Assembly (NCBI RefSeq): GCF_000156355.1
Contig: NZ_GG657906.1
Span: 1 to 64,000, forward strand
DNA length: 64,000 nt
Reading direction: 5' to 3'
Origin: Methylophaga thiooxydans DMS010
GTDB lineage: Bacteria; Pseudomonadota; Gammaproteobacteria; Nitrosococcales; Methylophagaceae
Shown: positions 27,000 to 35,559 of the stretch, piece after piece
Layout: every line of letters begins with the position of its first letter
Numbering within the stretch: the first letter of the stretch is position 1
The notes under the pieces: generated by a model
What the model saw: the letters and a program-made list of their open reading frames with translations, nothing else
What the model was told of the DNA's origin: nothing
Databases searched by the model: none
Program-made: the position numbers and the translations under genes

Positions 27000-27383
27000 A
27001 TGGAATTCGCTGTGGGCATTGGAGTGATCGCCATCATCATGTTCTTAGTGTTGGTGACTGTAAAAAGAAAAGCGAGGAAAGATGTTGCATCCGCATCCGT
27101 TAACCGTCCTTCATATGCCGCCGTTAAAATCAAACCAATTAAGCATCACTCATGCCAGGCCGCCTATGATGCTTCTTACCGCACTTTTTTAGCCAGCGAA
27201 GCACCCACGTTACCTTTACGTGATTGCGGCAACCCTAACAACTGTCGATGCAGCTATATGCACTATGACGACAGACGTCACTCATACCGAAGGTCGCCCA
27301 GCCTCAATATCAGTGATTATGAATACGGTCAGGATAAAGAGCGTAGAGTGGGTAGCAGGTTAGGCAGACGTAAAACTGACTGA
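27000..27383 (+). CDS. Hypothetical single-pass membrane protein with basic tail
   Basis: A 127-residue protein from the ATG at 27000, which has a GGGG/TAGGA purine stretch upstream. An upstream ATG at 26961 has none. One membrane helix (about residues 3-22) is followed by a basic linker, a Cys-containing patch (CGNPNNCRCSYMHYDDRRH) and an Arg-rich end (ERRVGSRLGRRKTD). Endings of the RRxxDRR...GRRKTD kind are common in small gammaproteobacterial proteins of unknown role. The clustered Cys residues could bind metal. It stands alone between the sdh/frd operon and the rim genes. Confidence 0.6.
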   Translation: MEFAVGIGVIAIIMFLVLVTVKRKARKDVASASVNRPSYAAVKIKPIKHHSCQAAYDASYRTFLASEAPTLPLRDCGNPNNCRCSYMHYDDRRHSYRRSPSLNISDYEYGQDKERRVGSRLGRRKTD

Positions 27384-27526
27384 TAATTCTCCACTAATGC
27401 CCGCCATTACGATGACTAGAGACGATTAGTCGAGACTGTTATGCTTCAGTTACAAAAACGGATTCAGTCATAACCGGAGCTTTATGCTTGGCTGACATCA
27501 CTTAGTGTTGATGTATCTCATTAAGA

Positions 27527-28057
27527 GTGGATAAATTTATAGTGAAACAACCGCAGCAAACTACGTTATCATCTGCCACCGTTGTTGGATGGCGAGAGTG
27601 GCTTTCATTACCTGCTTTAGGTATTGAACGTATTAAAGCAAAAGTTGATACTGGGGCTAGAACCTCTGCTATTCATGCGTTTGAAGTCGAGCCATTCCAA
27701 AAACAAAATGCACAATGGGTTCGATTTGCACTCCACCCCAACCAAGATGATACAGAAACGGTGATTTGGTGTGAGGCCGAGGTGATTGACGAACGTAACG
27801 TGACAGATTCTGGTGGTCATACAGAAAAGCGTTTCGTTATTCTTACGGAAGTCAAAATGGGCCCATTAACGTGGCCAATTGAAGTTACCCTGACAAATCG
27901 AGATAACATGTTATTTCGGATGTTGCTGGGAAGAACAGCGATGACGGCGGGTCATATTATTGTTAATCCAAGCATGTCTTTTTTAACCGATGAGAGTCAA
28001 GGCCCTCATAACGATACGCAGCCCACAAACGAAATTCTCGATGGAGAAAGTGAATGA
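27527..28057 (+). CDS. RimB-like retropepsin-type protease (putative ATP-dependent zinc protease family)
   Basis: A 176-residue protein with the aspartic-protease-like motif [13 protein letters not shown] near residues 38-50 and the conserved MLLGRTAM segment near 132-139. Both typify the family historically called ATP-dependent zinc proteases and now seen as retropepsin-like. In Pseudomonas the homologue RimB is encoded with RimK and affects its activity. The start is uncertain: GTG 27527 or GTG 27542, the latter with GGA at 27529-27531. Its stop overlaps rimK by ATGA. A 27414-27431 inverted repeat (GACTA/TAGTC) lies upstream. Confidence 0.78.
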   Translation: MDKFIVKQPQQTTLSSATVVGWREWLSLPALGIERIKAKVDTGARTSAIHAFEVEPFQKQNAQWVRFALHPNQDDTETVIWCEAEVIDERNVTDSGGHTEKRFVILTEVKMGPLTWPIEVTLTNRDNMLFRMLLGRTAMTAGHIIVNPSMSFLTDESQGPHNDTQPTNEILDGESE

Positions 28058-28959
28058 AATTAGCCATATTGTCACGCAATCCCAAGTTGTATTCAACACG
28101 AAGACTGGTGGAAGCTGCTGAAGCAAAAGGCCATGAAGTGCATGTGTTGGATGTGTTGCGCTGTTATATGAACATCACATCGCTTAAACCGGAAGTGCAT
28201 TACAAAGGCCAGATTTTAACTGGCTATGATGCAGTGATTCCGCGTATCGGTGCATCGGTGACATTTTACGGTACTGCTGTACTTCGACAGTTTGAGATGA
28301 TGAATGTCTATCCACTCAATGAATCAGTCGCAATCAGTCGCTCACGGGATAAGCTACGTGCCTTGCAGTTATTATCGCGTAAAGGTATTGGTCTGCCAGT
28401 GACAGGCTTTGCTCACCGCCCTGATGATGTGGATGACTTGATTAAAATGGTGGGAGGCGCGCCATTAGTGATTAAGCTACTTGAAGGTACACAAGGTATC
28501 GGTGTGGTGTTAGCCGAGACTGAGCAGGCGGCAGAGAGTGTCATCGAAGCTTTCATGGGAATGAAAGCAAATATTCTAGTGCAAGAATTTATCAAAGAAG
28601 CAGGTGGGTCTGATATTCGCTGTTTGGTGGTGGGTGATAAAGTCATTGCAGCGATGAAACGTCAGGGACAAGAAGGTGAGTTCCGTTCCAACCTTCATCG
28701 TGGTGGCAGTGCCAACCTGATCCGTATTACCCCTGAAGAACGTTCTACAGCGGTTCGAGCTGCAAAAACCATGGGGTTAAATGTGTGTGGTGTTGATTTG
28801 CTGAGATCCAATCATGGCCCTGTAGTCATGGAGGTGAACTCATCTCCCGGGCTTGAAGGCATTGAAGCTGCCACAGGTAAAGATATTGCCAACCAAATAA
28901 TCGAGTTTATCGAAAAAAATGCCAAGGCCGGTAAAACGAAAACCCGGGGGAGAGGCTAG
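28054..28959 (+). CDS. rimK: Ribosomal protein S6 modification enzyme RimK (ATP-grasp glutamate ligase)
   Basis: A 301-residue ATP-grasp ligase that adds glutamate residues to the C-terminus of ribosomal protein S6. The motifs are complete: the N-terminal [18 protein letters not shown], the ATP-site lysine and glycine loop [41 protein letters not shown] and the metal-binding [13 protein letters not shown]. The length matches the E. coli enzyme. It overlaps the RimB-like gene upstream and lies 4 bp before an AstE-like gene, so all three are probably one operon. A basic tail (KTKTRGRG) ends the protein. Confidence 0.92.
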   Translation: MKLAILSRNPKLYSTRRLVEAAEAKGHEVHVLDVLRCYMNITSLKPEVHYKGQILTGYDAVIPRIGASVTFYGTAVLRQFEMMNVYPLNESVAISRSRDKLRALQLLSRKGIGLPVTGFAHRPDDVDDLIKMVGGAPLVIKLLEGTQGIGVVLAETEQAAESVIEAFMGMKANILVQEFIKEAGGSDIRCLVVGDKVIAAMKRQGQEGEFRSNLHRGGSANLIRITPEERSTAVRAAKTMGLNVCGVDLLRSNHGPVVMEVNSSPGLEGIEAATGKDIANQIIEFIEKNAKAGKTKTRGRG

Positions 28960-28963
28960 TTAT

Positions 28964-30013
28964 ATGGCCGAGCCGTTGGTGATTGCCGGTGAAGAAATTT
29001 ATCCTGGTCAAAACAGAATCGTCGAGGTTCCACTACCGGATCTGTACATGCATACATCCCTCAGTATGCCTATTCATGTGATTCGAGGTCGTCAAAAAGG
29101 CCCGGTGCTATTCGTCTCAGCGGCGGTGCATGGTGACGAAATTAATGGCGTTGAGATAATTCGCCGCGTGGTGAAAAGTAAGTCGCTTAAAGCATTAAAA
29201 GGTACGTTGATAGCCATCCCTGTGGTTAATGTCTATGGCTTTCTAAATCAGTCACGATATCTACCCGATAGACGAGATTTGAATCGCTGTTTTCCTGGTT
29301 CAGTGGAAGGTTCTCTAGCCGCTCGTTTAGGTCATCAGTTTATGCGGGAAGTGGTTAGCCATTGTACGCATGGTATTGATTTACACACAGCAGCAATACA
29401 TCGTGACAACTTACCGCAGATTCGTGCTGATCTAACAAACCCTGATGTGGAAATGATGGCGCGTGCCTTTAACGCTCCCGTCGTTGTTAACTCCAGTCTA
29501 ATTGAGGGGTCGCTTCGCTATGCGGCGCAGCAGTCAGAAGTGCCCATCATTGTTTATGAAGCAGGGGAGGCGCTACGTTTCAATGAAATGTCTATTCGTG
29601 CTGGAGTAAAGGGTGTGCTGGCGGTCATGCGTGAAATCGGCATGCTTGCAGCCAGTCGGCGACGTAAGAAAAAAGATCCTTTTGTTGCAAGCTCCAGTGT
29701 TTGGGTTCGAGCACCTCAAAGTGGTATTTTTCGAATGATTGTTCCCATGGGGGCGAGTGTTAATAAAGGTGATTTGCTGGGAATGGTGGCGGCACCTTAT
29801 GGCAAAGAACAATCAGAAACCGAAGTGTTTGCTTCAAGTTCAGGCATAGTGATCGGCAGAACCAATATTCCTTTAGTGAATGAAGGTGAAGCGCTATTTC
29901 ATATTGCACGTTTCAACAAACCTGACGAGGTGGCAGATAGTGTGTTGGCGTTTCACTCAGATTTGGATCCGGCAACTGATACTGCAGTACCCGAAGAAAT
30001 GCCGATCATTTAA
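28964..30013 (+). CDS. Succinylglutamate desuccinylase/aspartoacylase-family metallocarboxypeptidase
   Basis: A 349-residue zinc enzyme of the AstE/AspA group with Zn ligands in AAVHGDEINGVE (about residues 51-62) and in HGIDLHTA (about 137-144), a conserved RDLNRCFPG and a catalytic Glu in YEAGEALRF. The C-terminal third resembles a biotinyl/lipoyl-like fold (MGASVNKGDLLGMV), as in many uncharacterised relatives. I chose the ATG at 28964, which follows a GGGGGAGAG stretch. An upstream ATG at 28919 lies inside rimK. The linkage to rimK suggests a glutamyl or acyl-amino-acid substrate, possibly reversing glutamylation, but this is speculative. Confidence 0.8.
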   Translation: MAEPLVIAGEEIYPGQNRIVEVPLPDLYMHTSLSMPIHVIRGRQKGPVLFVSAAVHGDEINGVEIIRRVVKSKSLKALKGTLIAIPVVNVYGFLNQSRYLPDRRDLNRCFPGSVEGSLAARLGHQFMREVVSHCTHGIDLHTAAIHRDNLPQIRADLTNPDVEMMARAFNAPVVVNSSLIEGSLRYAAQQSEVPIIVYEAGEALRFNEMSIRAGVKGVLAVMREIGMLAASRRRKKKDPFVASSSVWVRAPQSGIFRMIVPMGASVNKGDLLGMVAAPYGKEQSETEVFASSSGIVIGRTNIPLVNEGEALFHIARFNKPDEVADSVLAFHSDLDPATDTAVPEEMPII

Positions 30014-30026
30014 GTTTCTGAGTCCC

Positions 30027-30066
30027 TTAAAAGAAAAAACCCCTCATGGGAATGAACCATGAGGGG
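30027..30066 (-). terminator. Strong terminator for the minus-strand kinase operon
   Basis: CCCCTCATGG (30040-30049) pairs perfectly over 10 bp with CCATGAGGGG (30057-30066) around a 7-base loop. On the minus strand the stem is followed by TTTTTTCTTTT, a good U-tract, while the plus side has none. It therefore ends transcripts coming from the kinase gene at 30185-31579. Confidence 0.8.
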
Positions 30067-30126
30067 GTAAAGGGAAACATAAAACTTGAATCCATGTCGT
30101 GTGACAACGTCCCACCAAATCTTATG

Positions 30127-30180
30127 TAACAGCTAGCTTAAGCTAAGCTTTAGCTGCTAGTTACCCCTCGTTTTAGGGGG
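30127..30180. repeat. Imperfect inverted repeat and CCCCT/AGGGG hairpin in a convergent gap
   Basis: TAAC at 30127-30130 and GTTA at 30160-30163 bound an AGCT-rich imperfect inverted repeat (13 of 18 positions pair). CCCCT at 30164-30168 pairs with AGGGG at 30175-30179. Both lie between the AstE-like stop and the kinase stop. They may slow or process transcripts from either side. No gene is seen in this gap. Confidence 0.4.
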
Positions 30181-30184
30181 GGGC

Positions 30185-31579
30185 TCAATCCGGGATACTG
30201 AGAATAATCCGGCATCCGCCAGACGCAGGTTGTTCGATATTCAAGCTTCCGCCGAGTTGTTTAGCTCGCGTTTTCATATTGCTGATGCCATGGCCTGGTG
30301 ATTTGAGACTATCCGGGGTGAACTGACCGTTATCCTGAATCAAAATTTGAAAGCCATGCGGTGATTGCTTGGCGCTGAATTCGATGGAGCTTGCCTTGGC
30401 ATGCTTTAAAATATTGGTAAATGCTTCTTGCAGGATACGTAGCAAATGTAGGCCAGTTTGAGGCTTGATATTGAGCTGCTCAGCTTTGTCATCCACATGC
30501 CAGTCCAATTCAATATCAAGTTGTTCCAGTTTTCTGCTGGTTCGATATTTAAAGTCAGCCAGTAACGACGATAAAACACTGTTTTGCATACTTAAAGAAT
30601 GAATGATCAAGCGTAAATCGTTAAGGCATTCGGTTAAAACAGTATATATATTCTGCTTGATTTGTGAGTCTTGCTCTCGCTCTAATAAGGCGAGAGAGGC
30701 CACCAACTGGCCCCCAATACCATCATGCATATCACGCATGATGCGCTCTCTTTCTTCGAGTATAGCCTTACTACGTTCAAGGTCGATGGTTTCCTGGCGT
30801 TGTTGTGCCAAGGCGGTATTTTTTTCAGATAACTGGCTAACGGTATAGTTTAAAGATGCAGTTGCAGCACTGACTTTTTCTTGTAGATCCGCATCGTTTT
30901 GCTGTAATGAGTCGATCATTTTATTAAACGTGCGTTGAAATTTGAGTAGCTCGCCTGAGCCATTTTCATGCGAACGAACAGAAAAATCTCTTTGCTCTAA
31001 ACGGTGAGCAGAAGAAATGAGGGAACTGATTGCATTAGTTAATTTACGGCTAAACAGGTAAACGAATAAACAACCCAGTAGTAGGGCAATAAAAGCAATC
31101 CCCAGCACTTTTGTGTAGGCCTGAAAGCGTTGTGCTTCTGCTGAATTGTTGTTGAGGCCGATTTCAATAATACCTAAATCGTCAGCGGTGTTAATTGGCG
31201 GCGTCGCTCTAAAGTCATCCAGGTTTGGTGCTTGCGTACGCACCGGGAAATTAAACTCACGTAAATCTCCTTTTTGTCTAAATGCTTTTTCATGAATCAG
31301 TAATTGACCGGTTGAGTCAATGAAGCGTATGTAGGCTAAGTCATGGGTTTTAATCATTAAATCGGCGACGTTTTTTAATGCATCCACATCGCCTGTGTAG
31401 AGGGGAAACTCAGACATGATAGATGCTTGATTGGCAATACTTTCACCTCGCTTAACCACCTCTGATTCAATGTTATCGAGCACTTCAAACAAAATAAATA
31501 AGGTAATGACTGCAATCGTTAGCAGTAACGGCATAACAGTGATGAGTAGTAACTGAGTTTTGAGTTTCGTCGCGAACAT
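30185..31579 (-). CDS. NarX/UhpB-type sensor histidine kinase
   Basis: A 464-residue membrane kinase. The N-terminal helix (10-32) and a second at about 159-176 enclose a roughly 125-residue periplasmic sensor. HAMP (about 176-230), a coiled coil (230-275) and a HisKA_3 dimerisation domain follow, with His285 in MRDMHDGIGGQL, then an ATPase domain (EAFTNILKHAKA, DNGQF, GHGISNM). Such kinases phosphorylate LuxR-type regulators, and one is encoded first in this operon (34550-35197). The start overlaps the ABC_sub_bind stop by one base (TGATG). The signal is probably delivered by that periplasmic protein. Confidence 0.88.
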   Translation of the reverse strand: MFATKLKTQLLLITVMPLLLTIAVITLFILFEVLDNIESEVVKRGESIANQASIMSEFPLYTGDVDALKNVADLMIKTHDLAYIRFIDSTGQLLIHEKAFRQKGDLREFNFPVRTQAPNLDDFRATPPINTADDLGIIEIGLNNNSAEAQRFQAYTKVLGIAFIALLLGCLFVYLFSRKLTNAISSLISSAHRLEQRDFSVRSHENGSGELLKFQRTFNKMIDSLQQNDADLQEKVSAATASLNYTVSQLSEKNTALAQQRQETIDLERSKAILEERERIMRDMHDGIGGQLVASLALLEREQDSQIKQNIYTVLTECLNDLRLIIHSLSMQNSVLSSLLADFKYRTSRKLEQLDIELDWHVDDKAEQLNIKPQTGLHLLRILQEAFTNILKHAKASSIEFSAKQSPHGFQILIQDNGQFTPDSLKSPGHGISNMKTRAKQLGGSLNIEQPASGGCRIILSIPD

Positions 31580-32463
31580 CAGTTTTTATTACCTTCAGGT
31601 AAAATTTCTGGAATTGTAATTTTTAATGCGCGTGCGATATTTTTATTAAACTCGATTTCAAAGTTGGGGTAAACAATACCGTGTTCAGGAAGCTTTCCTT
31701 GCTGCTCCCACTGCATGATTAATTGCACTGTTTTGTCTGTCGTCTGAGGCAAGGTAGCGTAAACCGATGCTAATGCACCTGCTTTGAGAAAACGTTTGGA
31801 ATAACCAATAACAGGGACATTGAATTTATAACTTTGATACAGCATCCATTTTGCGTTTTCGCCCGACCAGATGTGCTCGTCTCTTACAGCCAACAATGCA
31901 CCCGCATTAAATAAGGCTTTATCAATGACTTTGGCTGGTTGACTGTTTTCATCCACTAACAGCACCTCAAATGGTATGCCGGACTGGTTATTGAGCTTAC
32001 TGATTTCATCCCGCAAAAGTTGGTTTTCTTCTGATATGGCCACGATCACTTTGTCACGATAACGTCCTGCGACAATGGTGCTGGCTAGATCAAATAGTCG
32101 CTGTACCGGTTGATCAATTACCACTGCAGCCCACTCAGAATCAGTGTGGGGAGGAATTTGTGTCCTATCAATGAAGCTATATAAATGCGAGTTTCGCTCG
32201 AATGAAGAATGTATGTTGAGGGCGGCTTGTTCACCTAACGGCACAATTAAATCTTTAGGGTGAAGCACTTTTTTATGCAAAGACTGAGTTGAGCTGATGT
32301 GAATTGGTTTACTAAAACCCTGCGTTTTGAGCTCAGCCTGAACAGCTTTAGCAGCTTGCTGATAGAGTTCATTGTTGTCAGACAAGACGATATACACTGA
32401 GCCAGTGTCTGCCTGGCTCAGTGTGGCAACTAGCAGCAAAAAGAGTGCTAGAAAATGTCTCAC
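31579..32463 (-). CDS. Periplasmic ABC_sub_bind-family protein
   Basis: A 294-residue exported protein with a signal peptide (MRHFLALFLLLVATLSQA) and a two-lobed periplasmic-binding fold resembling the ABC_sub_bind family (YLxDN-like start SVYIVLSDNNELYQQAAKAV, and LIVPLGEQAALN). No permease or ATPase gene is nearby, so it is unlikely to feed an ABC importer here. Tight linkage to the kinase (1-bp overlap) suggests it binds a ligand and presents it to the sensor. The final residues (EILPEGNKN) follow a typical helix. The ligand is unknown. Confidence 0.75.
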   Translation of the reverse strand: MRHFLALFLLLVATLSQADTGSVYIVLSDNNELYQQAAKAVQAELKTQGFSKPIHISSTQSLHKKVLHPKDLIVPLGEQAALNIHSSFERNSHLYSFIDRTQIPPHTDSEWAAVVIDQPVQRLFDLASTIVAGRYRDKVIVAISEENQLLRDEISKLNNQSGIPFEVLLVDENSQPAKVIDKALFNAGALLAVRDEHIWSGENAKWMLYQSYKFNVPVIGYSKRFLKAGALASVYATLPQTTDKTVQLIMQWEQQGKLPEHGIVYPNFEIEFNKNIARALKITIPEILPEGNKN

Positions 32464-32467
32464 TTAA

Positions 32468-34540
32468 TTAGAAGTTAAGGTAAGTGACACTGAGGTAATA
32501 GCGGGGCTCAAAGGCGAGAAGATAGTTATCCTCATCATCCTGAATGAACTCGCTGTATTTTTCGTTCCCAATATTTTGCCCTCCTAGCTTAAATATCAGT
32601 TCATTTTTACCTGTTAACGGCACGCGTTTAATCACCGAGGCATCTAGCCTGGTGTATGAGTCTACTTTGTCACCCCGATCAAACCACTCCATGGTGCCCA
32701 CGTGATAGAGGCCGAGATTAAATTGCCAAGTATCAACTGCCTTAGCGACAAGAAAGCCGTAACTTTTTCTGGGTGCCGCACTATGTAATGATTCCACATC
32801 CGTTGCCGGTTTGGGTGGCGCTTCATTGATTTCCTTGATGTAGGTTCCTGTTTCATGGCCGCGGTTGAAGTGAAAGCGAATAAAGCTATTTTCTTCTGGA
32901 CGGAACATAATAGAGCCTTCAAACCCATACATTTGTGATTGGGTGACATTGCCCAAGCGTGTTAGGTCGCCACTTAAATCGGTCACACCAGGATCTTCAT
33001 CATTATAGAAATCGATTACATTGTCGTACTCTTCTTTGTAGGCTCGTAATTCCCAGCTCAGTGGAAAATTCTGCATTTTTCCTACATAACCAATATCAAA
33101 AGCTTTCACCCGTTCAGCTTCAATCCCTGCGTCACCTTTAAATACAGCATCTAGGGGAAAGCCTGTTTCTGAGTAGATAGTTAAATCAAGGTTTTCTTCC
33201 AACAGGGAGGGAATACGATAGGCTTTTGAGTATCCGACTCGAAGTGATTGTGTCTCTTTGATATGCCAGGTCAGACTGAATCGTGGTGAAAAATGGGGCT
33301 CATCAGTTCGGTTCACTTCATAAAAGCCACCCGCATTGGCAGTGAATTTATTACCCAAAGGGATTTGAACATTACTAAATGCACGGAAACTGGTATTGGA
33401 AACGGTGCCTTTGTCAGGAAAAAAAGCTTCACTTTCCATCGAGTCATAGCGTCCACCAAAACCGACCACATACTGAAGTCCGCTATCTAAAATTTCGTTG
33501 TATTGTAATTCCAGATCACTACGGTGACTTTTGTAAGTTCGCTCACCAGCTTCAACCGTTTGGTTTGGATCACCAAGAAATCCGGGCACAGAAGCTGGAT
33601 TAGGTAACTCAAGCAGTTGCCAAAGAGGATAAGATTCAACCATATCATCTTCATCACGAAAGTTATGGTAGAAGTTGAGTTTTACTTCTTGGCTATCGCT
33701 GATGATGTGATCCCAGCGTACATGTGCTGAGATCGCATTCGTGTCACGTTTCCGATCATAAAAGCTTGTTGGATTACCGGGATCTATGGGGGGCATGCCT
33801 GCGTCACCGCTGGTGGCGCTGAAATGACTGAAAAAACTGTTACGCGCATCATGACTGTAGCGCCCTGTGAGCGAGACATCGTGTAGGTCACGACTGTCGA
33901 GGTAATTATCGAAACCATCGTTATCACGGGTCGCAGCACTAAAGCGATAGTTCAGATCTTTGTATTCACCACTGTGTCTCAATAACAACCGACGCTCTCC
34001 TTCATTGCCATATCGCGCACCGACATGCCATTTATCATCTAATTCGGGTGCTTTCGTGATGACATTGATAGCGCCAGCAAAAGAATTGGCACCATATGCT
34101 GAGGCGGCAGGGCCACGAACAACCTCGATCCGATCAATATCTTCAATTTGAATACCTAGCGTATTCCAGTCGATCGCAGATAACGCTGAGGTGTAGGTAG
34201 AGCGGCCATCGATTAATAGTTGCATTCGATTCGGGTATTCCCAGCCATCACCATGATTAATCACGGCGAAGGTGTTGCCGTCGGCATGGGCAACCTGAAA
34301 ACCGGGGACTAAACGAAAAATATCAGCAATTTCGATAAAACCGCTGGCTTGAATCATCGCGCTATCAATAACCGTTACTGCTGAAGGGGAAGATAACACT
34401 GACTGATTAAGACGACTGGCACTGGTAATAACGGGTAAATCACTGAAAAAGTCATCGGCCAAATCTTCTTCAGCAATCAGGTTAGTAGATAAGAGACTTG
34501 ATGACACAAGAAGGGTAAGGGGGACGGTGTTTATTTTCAT
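32468..34540 (-). CDS. TonB-dependent outer-membrane receptor
   Basis: A complete 690-residue receptor: signal peptide (MKINTVPLTLLVSSSLLSTNLIAEE), a TonB-box-like DLPVITSASRL near residue 34, plug (about 45-165, with RIEVVRGPAASAYGANSFAG), 22-strand barrel with ETQSLRVGYSKAYRIPSLLE, and the C-terminal aromatic YYLSVTYLNF. The colicin-I/vitamin-B12-like plug does not define the ligand. It lies 9 bp after the response-regulator gene and 4 bp before the periplasmic binding protein, so uptake and signalling appear coupled. No B12, thiamine or other riboswitch is recognisable upstream. Confidence 0.88.
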   Translation of the reverse strand: MKINTVPLTLLVSSSLLSTNLIAEEDLADDFFSDLPVITSASRLNQSVLSSPSAVTVIDSAMIQASGFIEIADIFRLVPGFQVAHADGNTFAVINHGDGWEYPNRMQLLIDGRSTYTSALSAIDWNTLGIQIEDIDRIEVVRGPAASAYGANSFAGAINVITKAPELDDKWHVGARYGNEGERRLLLRHSGEYKDLNYRFSAATRDNDGFDNYLDSRDLHDVSLTGRYSHDARNSFFSHFSATSGDAGMPPIDPGNPTSFYDRKRDTNAISAHVRWDHIISDSQEVKLNFYHNFRDEDDMVESYPLWQLLELPNPASVPGFLGDPNQTVEAGERTYKSHRSDLELQYNEILDSGLQYVVGFGGRYDSMESEAFFPDKGTVSNTSFRAFSNVQIPLGNKFTANAGGFYEVNRTDEPHFSPRFSLTWHIKETQSLRVGYSKAYRIPSLLEENLDLTIYSETGFPLDAVFKGDAGIEAERVKAFDIGYVGKMQNFPLSWELRAYKEEYDNVIDFYNDEDPGVTDLSGDLTRLGNVTQSQMYGFEGSIMFRPEENSFIRFHFNRGHETGTYIKEINEAPPKPATDVESLHSAAPRKSYGFLVAKAVDTWQFNLGLYHVGTMEWFDRGDKVDSYTRLDASVIKRVPLTGKNELIFKLGGQNIGNEKYSEFIQDDEDNYLLAFEPRYYLSVTYLNF

Positions 34541-34549
34541 GCTCGACCT

Positions 34550-35197
34550 TTAGATAATGCCGAGTAGCGTCGCTTCGCTGACTGCTTGCATTTTATTCTT
34601 CACTGAGAGTTTCTTGTAAACGTTGGAGACGTATTCCCTTACAGTGTAATAAGAAAGATCAAGCATCTTAGCTATCTCTTTAGAGGTATATCCTTTGCTG
34701 ACCAGCAGCAATACCTCTTTCTCGCGCGGACTTAACACATCTGGCGAGTTTTTCTGTTCCGGTTTAGCTGGCTCTGCGATGGAGAGTTCATTCAATAGAT
34801 ATCGGGCGATGCTGGGGCTGATCGGTGCGCCCCCATCAACCATCTGGCTGATTGCTTCGTTGATATCCATGAAATCATCATCTTTGAGTAAGTAACCGGA
34901 TGCACCTGCTTTGAGCGCTTCAATCACATGATAACCATCACCAAAAACGGTAATCACAATGGCTAGCTGAGTTTTTATGGCAGGTAAGTTGATAAGCTTA
35001 ATGAGATCAACACCACTGCCGTCAGGAAGATCCAGATCGGTCAGTAAAATATCAGGGGGCGTATTGCGTATAAAGGCTAAGCCTTCAGTATAAGTACCTA
35101 CGGAGCCAACCAGTTCGAACAGACCACCATTTATAACGGCATCCTCCAAGCGTTTGCGCGTGGCTTCGGAGTCTTCAACAATTAAAATGGTCTTCAT
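34550..35197 (-). CDS. LuxR/NarL-family response regulator
   Basis: A 215-residue two-component regulator: receiver domain with Asp54 as phosphoacceptor (LLTDLDLPDG), acidic pocket EDS at 8-10, conserved Lys in YLLKDDD, then a linker and a LuxR-type helix-turn-helix (LSPREKEVLLLVSKGYTSKEI, split here as two adjoining helices; YTVREYVSNVYKKL recognition). It is first in a four-gene operon with a receptor, a periplasmic binding protein and a NarX-type kinase. The palindrome at 35351-35370 upstream is a candidate binding site for autoregulation. Confidence 0.88.
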   Translation of the reverse strand: MKTILIVEDSEATRKRLEDAVINGGLFELVGSVGTYTEGLAFIRNTPPDILLTDLDLPDGSGVDLIKLINLPAIKTQLAIVITVFGDGYHVIEALKAGASGYLLKDDDFMDINEAISQMVDGGAPISPSIARYLLNELSIAEPAKPEQKNSPDVLSPREKEVLLLVSKGYTSKEIAKMLDLSYYTVREYVSNVYKKLSVKNKMQAVSEATLLGII

Positions 35198-35559
35198 ATC
35201 GGCTTGCTACACAGTCCCTGTCAGATATTGAAAATGTTTGTAACCGCTGTCCTGATAGACGGCTTACCACAGCATCTCAACGCTCTTTGTAGTAGAGATA
35301 GCCTGATTTTGTCAGACAATCCTAGCTTATCAGCACAGAAGAATAGCATTATCCCCTATGTGAGGGGGTAGATGACCACGAAAAAAGGTAATCTGATGAA
35401 CACATTTTGGGTGAAGATTTGGTGACAAAAGCGTGAGCAATGCATCACTTGTCACGGTAATGTAGAGTTACTTTTGTAATAGTTGTAATTATTCTTTGCA
35501 TTTTCAGACTAAAGTAGTGAAAATCGCGGTTTTTTAATCATCTTAACGGACATCAGCCC
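35198..35559. other. Divergent intergenic region between response regulator and speA
   Basis: These 362 bases carry no credible gene. They must hold promoters for the minus-strand regulator operon and for the plus-strand polyamine operon. The notable sequence is the CCCC...GGGG palindrome at 35351-35370. The stretch from about 35450 to 35540 is AT-rich and a likely speA promoter zone, but I cannot pick -35/-10 boxes with confidence. Confidence 0.6.
35351..35370. promoter_or_regulatory. Candidate regulator-binding palindrome
   Basis: ATCCCCTATGTGAGGGGGTA has CCCCT and AGGGGG arms five bases apart. It sits about 155 bp upstream of the response-regulator start and about 190 bp before speA. NarL/LuxR-type regulators bind short dyads of this general sort. 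A similar CCCCT-N6-AGGGGG lies at 30164-30180, beyond the operon's far end. Function is inferred. Confidence 0.4.

Noticed and set aside
30127-30163. AGCT-rich inverted repeat as a tRNA or small RNA gene
   Set aside because: Too short, no cloverleaf arms or anticodon stem, and no promoter evident.
35198-35559. Riboswitch (for example cobalamin) upstream of the regulator/TonB receptor operon
   Set aside because: No B12-box or other conserved riboswitch core was recognisable. Only a short palindrome stands out.
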